Assembly (NCBI GenBank): GCA_002429315.1
Contig: DIZC01000125.1
Coordinates: forward strand, 1-13,989
Direction of reading: 5' to 3'
DNA length: 13,989 bases
Source of the DNA: Alphaproteobacteria bacterium UBA6038
Lineage (GTDB): Bacteria > Pseudomonadota > Alphaproteobacteria > Micropepsales > Micropepsaceae
Under the pieces are notes generated by a model that was not told where the DNA came from, did not search any database, and worked only from the letters and a program-made list of their open reading frames with translations. The first letter of the stretch is position 1; the number at the start of each line of letters is the position of its first letter. Made by a program: the position numbers and the translations under genes. Of the stretch, positions 8,190 to 13,512 are shown one piece after another.

Positions 8190-9410
8190 ATGCTGGAGAC
8201 TTTGCCGAACGGGTTCCCGAGCGAGGCGCTCGCGCGCATTCAGCCTTCGGCCACCATTGCGGTGACGCAAAAGGCGCGCGAGCTGAAAGCGGCGGGGCGC
8301 GACGTGATCGGGCTCGGCGCCGGCGAGCCCGATTTCGACACGCCCGACAACATCAAGGACGCCGCCATCGCCGCCATCCGCCGCGGCGAGACCAAATACA
8401 CCAACGTCGAAGGCATTGCGGAACTGCGCACGGCGGTCGCCGCCAAGTTCAAGCGCGAGAACCGGCTCGACTACACGCCGGCGCAGACCTTCGTGGCGCC
8501 GGGCGGCAAGGCCATCATCTATAACGCGCTGATGGCGACGCTGAACCCGGGCGATGAGGTGGTTATGCCCGCGCCGTACTGGGTCAGCTATCCCGACATC
8601 GTGCTGCTCGCCGGCGCTAAGCCGGTAATCGTGCAAACCAGACTGGAGGACGGCTTCCGTCTCGCGCCGGACGCGCTGGAGCGCGCCATTACGCCGAAAA
8701 CCAAGTGGCTGATCTTCAACCAGCCCTCCAACCCGACCGGCGCTTGCTACACGCGCCGACAGTTGCAGGCGATCGCGGATGTGCTGCTGAGGCATCCGCA
8801 GGTCTGGCTGCTGACCGACGACATGTACGAGCATCTCGTCTATGGCGGATTCGAATTTCACACCGTGGCGGAAATCGAGCCGCGGCTTTATTCCCGCACG
8901 GTGACGATGAACGGCGTCTCGAAGGCCTATGCGATGACCGGTTGGCGGATCGGCTATTGCGGCGCCCCCGAGCCCCTCATTCGCGCGATGGCAAAGCTGC
9001 AATCGCAGTCCGCCAGCAACGCCTCTTCGATCTCGCAATGGGCGGCCGTTGAGGCCCTCAATGGGCGGCAGGACTTCATCCCGCAATTCCAGAAGGTCTT
9101 CGAGGAGCGGCGCAACCTGGTGGTCTCGATGCTGAACCAGGCACGCGGAATCGAATGCCCGAAGCCGGAGGGCGCATTCTATGTCTATCCTTCGATTCGC
9201 AAACTGATCGGCAAGGCAACGCCGCAAGGCCAGTGCATCGAAAACGACGAACATTTCGTGCGCGAATTGCTGGAGAGCGAAGGCGTGGCGGTGGTGCACG
9301 GCGCGGCGTTCGGGCTGTCGCCGTTTTTTCGCGTTTCCTACGCGACGTCCACCGCAGCGCTCGAGGAGGCGTGCCGCCGCATCCAGCGCTTCTGCGCCAG
9401 CTTGCGCTAG
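8190..9410 (+). CDS. aspC: Aspartate aminotransferase, PLP-dependent class I
   Basis: Transfers the amino group of aspartate to 2-oxoglutarate, giving oxaloacetate and glutamate, in the cytoplasm. The 406 residues carry the class I fold signatures: GLGAGEPDFDTP (41-52), the substrate/cofactor segment PYWVSYP (129-135), Asn181 in NQPSNPTG, Asp210 in LLTDDMYEHLVY, the PLP-binding Lys245 in VSKAYAMTGWRIGY, and the carboxylate-binding Arg381 in FFRVSYATS. All expected active-site residues are present. This is the Ib subgroup typical of alphaproteobacteria and thermophiles, some of which also use prephenate. The ATG at 8190 is chosen because AGAGGAGG lies about 10 bases upstream and the usual N-terminus follows; a TTG 72 bases upstream gives an atypical extension. 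The glycine-rich segment reads VAPGGKAIIYNA, where a Gln often replaces the Ala after Lys in relatives. Confidence 0.93.
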   Translation: MLETLPNGFPSEALARIQPSATIAVTQKARELKAAGRDVIGLGAGEPDFDTPDNIKDAAIAAIRRGETKYTNVEGIAELRTAVAAKFKRENRLDYTPAQTFVAPGGKAIIYNALMATLNPGDEVVMPAPYWVSYPDIVLLAGAKPVIVQTRLEDGFRLAPDALERAITPKTKWLIFNQPSNPTGACYTRRQLQAIADVLLRHPQVWLLTDDMYEHLVYGGFEFHTVAEIEPRLYSRTVTMNGVSKAYAMTGWRIGYCGAPEPLIRAMAKLQSQSASNASSISQWAAVEALNGRQDFIPQFQKVFEERRNLVVSMLNQARGIECPKPEGAFYVYPSIRKLIGKATPQGQCIENDEHFVRELLESEGVAVVHGAAFGLSPFFRVSYATSTAALEEACRRIQRFCASLR

Positions 9411-9573
9411 ATCCGCCATCGGCTGGCACCTGCCAACGGCTCAGAGACTCCGCTCCGCCGCGCGATCGATCGCCATCAGATAGAATTCGCGTCGAGCGGC
9501 GCCAACGCGGCGCTGGCGGACATCTATTCGAGGTCGCGCCGCATGCCACCGCGGCAGCGCAGATGTGCGTCGC

Positions 9574-10290
9574 TCATCGGTGTGTCCCCTCCCAGTCCAT
9601 GCAGGTCTTGTAGGTTCCCGCGTAGACCTGCTGCTGGAGATCGGAATCGTAGCCATTGGCTTCGGCATCGCGCTCGCGCTGGTCGGCCACGCTCTTGCAG
9701 TGCGCTTCAGAGGCTGCCGAGACGGGCGCCATAACGGCCGCTGCGGCCACTGCCGCCGCGGGTACGGCAGGCATCACCGTCTCAGCCGGCGGGGCTTCGG
9801 TTTGGACAACAGCAGGCGGCACGGCGGCTTGCGCGGGGACCGCTTCGGGCGGTGGGGGCGCGGGCCGCACCAGCGACGGGACCGGAGCCGGAGCGTGGCG
9901 CGGCAGCACAACGACCGCCGGTGCTGCAGGCGGCGGAGGCGCCGTTGCCGAAGCGATGGGTGGTGGGGGAGGTGGAGGCGCTAACACTGTCACCGGCGGT
10001 GGTGGCGGAGGCGCTGACACGGTCATCTGCGGCTGAGGGGTCGACATCGGCGCCGCGGGCGGCGGCGCGCGATGCAGGATGACCGGTTGCGGCGTGACCT
10101 CGACCGGCGATGTTGGCGCTGCCACCGGCGGAGCGTACGTCACCGCAGGTGGCGGCGTTTGCGGAATCGCGCGCGCCACGGCGACCGGCCGCTCGTTCTT
10201 CGGGTGCTCGTAGGTCAGCAGGTATCGACGGTCGTCCTCGCTGCAGGCGGCGAGCGCCAACGCCGCGGTGATCATGCCGGCAAGTCTCAC
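9574..10290 (-). CDS. Proline-rich lipoprotein with a C-terminal two-Cys module
   Basis: A 238-residue predicted lipoprotein of unknown function. The start is a GTG at 10290, with GGAG 6 bases upstream; this gives MRLAGMITAALALAAC with a perfect lipobox (LAAC) and Cys16. The central region (about 45-195) is extremely rich in Pro, Ala and Val, with runs of six and seven Pro, and is probably an extended spacer through the periplasm or cell wall. The last 45 or so residues are ordinary sequence with paired cysteines, Cys198 and Cys230, framed as AHCKSVADQRERDAEANGYD and TYKTCMDWEG. I believe similar short Cys modules occur in other alphaproteobacterial secreted proteins, but this is from memory. 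It is convergent with the aminotransferase and divergent from the next lipoprotein, with a 156-base gap. The high-GC repeats leave long antisense frames that are not genes. Confidence 0.75.
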   Translation of the reverse strand: MRLAGMITAALALAACSEDDRRYLLTYEHPKNERPVAVARAIPQTPPPAVTYAPPVAAPTSPVEVTPQPVILHRAPPPAAPMSTPQPQMTVSAPPPPPPVTVLAPPPPPPPIASATAPPPPAAPAVVVLPRHAPAPVPSLVRPAPPPPEAVPAQAAVPPAVVQTEAPPAETVMPAVPAAAVAAAAVMAPVSAASEAHCKSVADQRERDAEANGYDSDLQQQVYAGTYKTCMDWEGTHR

Positions 10291-10319
10291 GCACCGCTCC
10301 GATTGTCCCACATCGCATC

Positions 10320-10347
10320 CTGACAGAAGCACCGGCGCCGGATTAAC
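10320..10347 (+). promoter_or_regulatory. Possible promoter for the Gly/Pro-rich lipoprotein gene
   Basis: CTGACA (10320-10325) matches five of six -35 consensus bases. It is followed after 16 bases by ATTAAC (10342-10347), a poor -10. The spacing is acceptable and it lies in the divergent gap, about 100 bases before the start at 10447. The weak -10 keeps this tentative. Confidence 0.2.
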
Positions 10348-10446
10348 GGATCGCGCCTGGAAACGATAGCCGCGTGCCCGCGCCACCAAACCGCGCCCAC
10401 CGCGTTTCCAATGGGTCGGACGGGCCTTTCGCGCGAGGATTTTGTC

Positions 10447-10884
10447 ATGCGTTCGTTGCTCGCTTCCGCCGCAGTGTTGACCTTGGGCCTCTCGTTGTCG
10501 GCCTGCGCCTATTACGATGACGACTACGGGCCCGGTTACGGCCCGCCGCCCGCCCAAGGCGGATATGGGCAGCCTCCGGCACAAGGTGAATCTGGTCCAC
10601 CACCGGGCGGTGGCGATGAGTATGGTCCGCCGCCCGGCGAACAGCCGCCGTCGCAAGGGTACGGTCCCGCTGGCGGACAGGGTGGGTATGGCCCTCCGCC
10701 GCCATCGGATGAATCCGGCCCGCCGTCGGCGGAAGAGTCCGGGCCGCCACCGTCGGAAGGCTATGGGCCGTCCTACGGCACGGCGCCGCCGCCCCGCGCC
10801 GTCCGGGTGCACGGGCCGCGCTGGTGCGCCAACCACCCGCACAAATGCGCCCGGCAGGAGCGGCGCACGTCCGAGCCGCAGTAA
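10447..10884 (+). CDS. Gly/Tyr/Pro-repeat lipoprotein
   Basis: A 145-residue predicted lipoprotein of unknown function. The ATG at 10447 has GAGG 8 bases upstream and gives MRSLLASAAVLTLGLSLSAC, a lipoprotein signal with lipobox LSAC (Cys20). Residues 24-117 are a degenerate repeat of units such as GYGPPP, ESGPPP and EYGPPP. These are rich in Gly, Pro, Tyr, Ser, Gln and Glu, which suggests a flexible surface or periplasmic segment. The C-terminus is short and basic with two Cys (127 and 134, WCANHPHKC). An in-frame start 36 bases upstream would disrupt the signal. The ORF ends cleanly with TAA, followed by a strong hairpin. Together with the divergent Pro-rich lipoprotein it makes a pair of low-complexity envelope proteins; a shared function is only a guess. 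Confidence 0.75.
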   Translation: MRSLLASAAVLTLGLSLSACAYYDDDYGPGYGPPPAQGGYGQPPAQGESGPPPGGGDEYGPPPGEQPPSQGYGPAGGQGGYGPPPPSDESGPPSAEESGPPPSEGYGPSYGTAPPPRAVRVHGPRWCANHPHKCARQERRTSEPQ

Positions 10885-10912
10885 AACCGCCAAGACTTCA
10901 AATCCACCGCCA

Positions 10913-10939
10913 GACGGCCGCCCGTTGCGGACGGCCGTC
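10913..10939 (+). terminator. Strong hairpin after the Gly/Pro-rich lipoprotein gene
   Basis: GACGGCCG (10913-10920) pairs perfectly with CGGCCGTC (10932-10939) across an 11-base loop, 29 bases after the stop codon. There is no T run directly behind it, so it may be a Rho-assisted terminator or an mRNA 3' stabiliser. A smaller CGGG-CTTT-CCCG hairpin follows at 10949-10960. Confidence 0.45.
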
Positions 10940-10953
10940 CACTGCACGCGGGC

Positions 10954-10983
10954 TTTCCCGGGCCTGCTTTGTAAATCTATAAC
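10954..10983 (+). promoter_or_regulatory. Possible promoter for the GloVer gene
   Basis: TATAAC (10978-10983) is a good -10 in this GC-rich setting and would start transcription about 35 bases before the ATG at 11026. The best -35 is TTTCCC (10954-10959) with an 18-base spacer, which is weak. Position and the -10 match are seen; activity is inferred. Confidence 0.3.
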
Positions 10984-11025
10984 GAGAGGCGCAAAGTATT
11001 CGGGAAAGTAGAGTTGAGGTCCGCC

Positions 11026-11601
11026 ATGCGCCACGTGAATGCCGATTCGAACACAATGATTGTGTTGGGGTTTGGAGTGGCGACGCTGCTGGCGCTCGCG
11101 CCGGCAACTGCCGGGGCCGCTAAGTTCAAGGTACTGTATTCGCAATGTGCGGCGGCCGACTGCGCGGATGGGCGCGGCGGCTCGACGGGCCCTCTTGTCA
11201 TGGATGCTGCCGGAAACTTCTTCGGCACGACGCCTGACGAAAAAGCTTTTGTGCTGAAACGCAGCGGGAAGGGAAAATTCACATACAAAGTCCTGTTGAG
11301 CTTCGTGGGCGAGCCGATTGGGGGAATGATTATCGATACGCAGCGCAATCTGTATGGCTGGGCGGGCTCATTCTACAAGATGACCTACGGCCCCTTCAAG
11401 CGCCGCAACAGACGGAACGTCGCGTTTCCGCCGCTGAATTGCTCCACCCCCCTGCGGCGGAGCCGACCCAATGGGGACTTTGAGCTACACCGGCGCGGCT
11501 TCGGGCGCGCCGTGGGACGGCGTTTCGCCGTTATACGGTGTGATGAGCCAAGGCGGAGTGAACAACGGCGGAACCGTCTATCAGCTCACTCCAGGAAATA
11601 A
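11026..11601 (+). CDS. GloVer protein, N-terminal fragment (before frameshift)
   Basis: This 191-residue frame starts at an ATG with GAGG 6 bases upstream. Residues 1-32 form a signal peptide (IVLGFGVATLLALAPATAGA). Repeat one follows, with Cys41 and Cys46 in CAAADCADG, then a repeat lacking Cys (LLSFVGEPIGGMIIDTQRNL). After about residue 142 the sequence becomes Arg-rich and off-family, ending RRNRLSAHSRK. That tail is read out of frame with the rest of the gene. Confidence 0.6.
   Translation: MRHVNADSNTMIVLGFGVATLLALAPATAGAAKFKVLYSQCAAADCADGRGGSTGPLVMDAAGNFFGTTPDEKAFVLKRSGKGKFTYKVLLSFVGEPIGGMIIDTQRNLYGWAGSFYKMTYGPFKRRNRRNVAFPPLNCSTPLRRSRPNGDFELHRRGFGRAVGRRFAVIRCDEPRRSEQRRNRLSAHSRK
11447..11452 (+). 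repeat. C6 homopolymer at the frameshift point
   Basis: Six C lie exactly where family-like coding passes from one frame to the next (CSTP before, CGGADPMG after). C5 would give CSTPCGG. C8 would give CSTPPC, restoring the C-x4-C spacing of the other repeats. Mononucleotide runs are prone to replication slippage and to sequencing indels. Confidence 0.6.
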
Positions 11602-12316
11602 CGGCTTCACCTACACCGTACTCTACAATTTCTGTTCTCAGCAAAATTGCGCCGATGGCAATAATCCGACTGGTGTCGTTCTCGATGGGGCGGGCCATCT
11701 GTACGGCAACGCTGTGTTTGGCGGAATTTCGAACGCCCAGATTCCGACTGGAGCAGGTGTCGTCTTCGAACTCTCGCAAAGCAAAGGGAGCTGGACAGAA
11801 ACCGTACTGCACAGCTTCTGCTCAGCGGCGCGATGCGCGGATGGAATTTTTCCCACCGCTAGCTTGGCTCAAGACGCGACAGGCAACCTGATCGGTATCA
11901 CCGAGTCCGGCGGCAGCCCGCGCAAAAACGCCCTCGGGGGGGTTCTGTTCAAGCTGACACCAAACGGCGCGCAATCTCAGGAAACGGTGCTGTACAATTT
12001 TTGTCAGTTGAAGGATTGCAAGGATGGGTCTTATCCCTTTGGAACGCCTTTGCTGGACGAAACAGGAAACGTTTTTGGTACGACAGAAGAGGGCGGCGGT
12101 AACGATATTGATCGATCGCCAAGCGGCGGCGGTATTGCTTATGAACTGACGGGCTCAACCCTACGGATACTTCATAGGTTCTGTTCTCAACCCGCCTGCT
12201 CTGACGGCGAAGGACCGTCCGTGGGACTTTCGCGGGATGGCAGCGGCCACGTTCTTGGTACGACAGATATCGGGGGAGCATTCGGCGAAGGTGTGATTTA
12301 CGAATTGAGGCCCTAG
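11471..12316 (+). CDS. GloVer protein, C-terminal fragment (after frameshift)
   Basis: A 281-residue frame that lacks a signal peptide and any ribosome-binding site before its first ATG, as expected for the 3' part of a broken gene. The frame is open from 11438, upstream of that ATG. Four GloVer repeats are clear, with Cys pairs at 55/60, 117/122, 178/183 and 238/243, a period of about 61 residues. Each continues with a DG motif and an aromatic/Gly unit such as LYGN, FGTT or LGTT. The C-terminus (GVIYELRP) closes the last repeat normally, and the stop lies 22 bases before the next gene. Confidence 0.8.
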   Translation: MGTLSYTGAASGAPWDGVSPLYGVMSQGGVNNGGTVYQLTPGNNGFTYTVLYNFCSQQNCADGNNPTGVVLDGAGHLYGNAVFGGISNAQIPTGAGVVFELSQSKGSWTETVLHSFCSAARCADGIFPTASLAQDATGNLIGITESGGSPRKNALGGVLFKLTPNGAQSQETVLYNFCQLKDCKDGSYPFGTPLLDETGNVFGTTEEGGGNDIDRSPSGGGIAYELTGSTLRILHRFCSQPACSDGEGPSVGLSRDGSGHVLGTTDIGGAFGEGVIYELRP

Positions 12317-12338
12317 CCGGAATTACGAAGGGGGAAAA

Positions 12339-13109
12339 ATGCGGGGGATAGCTCTCAAGGCGCTCACCATTGCGGCGCTGTTAGACATTATCAATGCGCA
12401 TGGCCAGCCTAGTGTGCTGGAATTTGGGACTTTTAATGACCTGCGAAATTACACCGGCAGCGCCGCCCATGCTATCGTTGATGGAAGACTGTCGAATGGA
12501 GATGGCGGCGGAGGTGAATTCTTTCAAAACGGAACTGAAGGCGCAGGGAAGTGCAACCATCTTACCGATGACGATGATGGCGTCATATTAGTCGGAAATA
12601 ACACTGGCAGCGGCGCAACACATCCGTGCTGGTATCGCCAATTCTCCGGCCCGGTGCATCTGGCGTGGTACGGCGTCCCGGATGCGGCGGTGACAATCAT
12701 GGGGGTCACGTCCTGCTATGTTGACGAAACCCACTTTGAAGGGTGTGCGGCGGACGCCGTGCCGCGTACCGATACTCCCACTGTCCTGCAGAATGCAGTG
12801 CAAAAGGCCTTCGATGCAGTAAATTGGGCACTAACCAACCGTGCGAAGCTGCCGGGCGCCGACGGCGGAGTGGTGACAGACGGCCGCTCCATCGTGATTG
12901 CAAACGGCAATCTGCACATTGCTCAGAACGGATATTTTTCCTGCAGTGAAAACGCGCTGCTGCGCGGCTCGGTGGCGAAGGTGCAGGGTGCCTTGTGCGC
13001 AAGCTTTTACCGCGCCGTTCCCCACCCGAAGCTCCAAAACACGTGGCCGAACAACGATCTAAAATTATTTCCGCCGCGCGCGCGTACCAGCGCCGGAACG
13101 GCCTTATAA
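12339..13109 (+). CDS. Secreted protein like the N-terminus of a beta-helix/tailspike protein, probably truncated
   Basis: A 256-residue frame beginning 22 bases after the GloVer stop, with AAGGGGG placed 5 bases before the ATG, so it is probably co-transcribed. Residues 1-22 are a weak signal peptide. The next part resembles the head of pectate-lyase-like right-handed beta-helix proteins: TFNDLRNYTGSA (31-42), a Gly-rich GDGGGGEFF, WYRQFSGPVHLAWYGV (98-112), a helix-like TVLQNAVQKAFDAVNWAL and the first-rung-like GGVVTDGRSIVIANGNLHI (176-194). There are six Cys. Such proteins normally continue for several hundred residues of beta-helix, but this one ends shortly after a (CG)5 run (13075-13084) with an unfamily-like PRARTSAGTAL. 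I infer C-terminal loss by deletion or frameshift. The family match is from pattern memory and is moderate. Confidence 0.6.
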   Translation: MRGIALKALTIAALLDIINAHGQPSVLEFGTFNDLRNYTGSAAHAIVDGRLSNGDGGGGEFFQNGTEGAGKCNHLTDDDDGVILVGNNTGSGATHPCWYRQFSGPVHLAWYGVPDAAVTIMGVTSCYVDETHFEGCAADAVPRTDTPTVLQNAVQKAFDAVNWALTNRAKLPGADGGVVTDGRSIVIANGNLHIAQNGYFSCSENALLRGSVAKVQGALCASFYRAVPHPKLQNTWPNNDLKLFPPRARTSAGTAL

Positions 13110-13110
13110 T
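13105..13110 (+). promoter_or_regulatory. Perfect -10 hexamer TATAAT at the end of the beta-helix-like gene
   Basis: TATAAT at 13105-13110 overlaps the stop codon of the preceding gene. Transcription would begin about 13117, which is exactly the A of an ATG. No good -35 is visible at 15-19 bases upstream, and the local sequence is GC-rich apart from an AT patch at 13057-13070. The hexamer is seen; promoter function is tentative. Confidence 0.3.
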
Positions 13111-13188
13111 CCGCGCATGAGCGACATCCATTGCCTGCCGCGAAGGCCGAAAGGAGTGCGCCCGACACCTCCGGCGTGGAGCGTCCAG

Positions 13189-13204
13189 GTGCGGCGTGCC
13201 GCAC
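13189..13204. repeat. Perfect inverted repeat GTGCGGC/GCCGCAC
   Basis: Seven-base arms with a two-base centre (six-base arms with a CGTG loop in RNA). It could be an RNA hairpin or a dimeric protein-binding site. It is the longest perfect palindrome in this intergenic region apart from the terminator. Confidence 0.5.
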
Positions 13205-13274
13205 GCGAAATGCGCGAATCCGTGAATTCGACTGCTCCCGCACTGCGGAAACCACAACATCTGGTATCGCGCGG

Positions 13275-13303
13275 AAATGGGGGGACCCCACCCCCCATTT
13301 TTT
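13275..13303 (+). terminator. Intrinsic terminator
   Basis: AAATGGGGGG (13275-13284) pairs perfectly with CCCCCCATTT (13291-13300) around the loop ACCCCA, and a run of six T (13298-13303) follows. This is the only textbook Rho-independent terminator in the window. It could end the GloVer/beta-helix transcript or a short transcript starting near 13117. The arms resemble the nearby direct repeats (AATGGGGAC), so it may also be part of a repeat element. Confidence 0.75.
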
Positions 13304-13308
13304 ACAAA

Positions 13309-13370
13309 CGAATGGGGACTTTGCTGGGACACCCCTCCCGGTTTCTCGGAGGTTCGAATGGGAACTTTGC
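13309..13370. repeat. Direct repeat pair, 15 of 16 bases identical
   Basis: CGAATGGGGACTTTGC (13309-13324) and CGAATGGGAACTTTGC (13355-13370) differ at one base and start 46 bases apart. They sit just past the G/C-palindrome terminator and just before a GTCATGGCCGGGG segment, which resembles half of a common alphaproteobacterial intergenic palindrome. They may be remnants of a REP-like or small mobile element; no transposase is present. Confidence 0.5.
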
Positions 13371-13512
13371 GCCCGTCCGTCATGGCCGGGGCTCCGGCAC
13401 TACAGCGAAAGGAGACATGAACGCGAGATAGAGGTCAGTGCGAGACGACCCCGAACCATTGGACGATAGCCGCACGGCGCGACATGCAAAATGTTGACCA
13501 GGCGGCGAGCGC
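13371..13512. other. Intergenic remainder before the dehydrogenase; no gene seen
   Basis: Together with the elements listed from 13110 onward, this completes a 403-base gap without a convincing gene. It includes a GCCGG-GGCT-CCGGC hairpin (13385-13398). Short frames cross it but have no recognisable product. No terminator for the minus-strand dehydrogenase is evident. Confidence 0.5.

Larger units (their letters stand above)
11026..12316 (+). pseudogene. GloVer-repeat (TIGR03803-like) secreted protein gene, frameshifted
   Basis: One ancestral gene is split into two overlapping frames. The repeats match the choice-of-anchor tandem-repeat GloVer family: units like VLYNFCSQQNCADG, then LDGAGHLYGN and GGVLFKLTP. 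They probably fold as a secreted or surface beta-propeller-like array of unknown role. About seven repeats are visible, five with a conserved C-x4-C pair. The first frame gives an N-terminal signal (to about residue 32), two repeats and the start of a third, then becomes non-family sequence after a run of six C at 11447-11452. Family sequence resumes in the next frame at PCGGADPMGTLSYTGAASG. Losing one C, or gaining two, rejoins the frames. Sequencing error, recent mutation and programmed or phase-variable shifting are all possible. Confidence 0.8.
13117..13303 (+). ncRNA. Candidate structured short transcript ending at an intrinsic terminator
   Basis: The segment is bounded by a perfect -10 on the left and a strong intrinsic terminator on the right, and would be about 187 bases. 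Inside lie compact self-complementary elements: GTGCGGC-GT-GCCGCAC (13189-13204), then CGCG-AAATG-CGCG, then CGAAT-CCGTGA-ATTCG. An ATG at the predicted first base opens a 104-codon frame to 13431, running through the terminator. Its Arg/Pro-rich product matches nothing I know. A non-coding RNA, a leaderless gene and chance are all possible. Confidence 0.2.

Noticed and set aside
9656..10036. Gly/Ala/Thr-rich plus-strand frame over the Pro-rich lipoprotein
   Set aside because: It is the antisense translation of poly-Pro/Ala codons. The minus-strand frame has a start, lipobox and non-repetitive C-terminus.
11470..13323. 13-base match AATGGGGACTTTG between the GloVer gene and the intergenic repeat
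   Set aside because: One exact 13-base match is about what chance predicts for all pairs of positions in 14 kb, and the first copy is ordinary coding sequence. Only the nearby 15-of-16 pair at 13309 and 13355 is kept.
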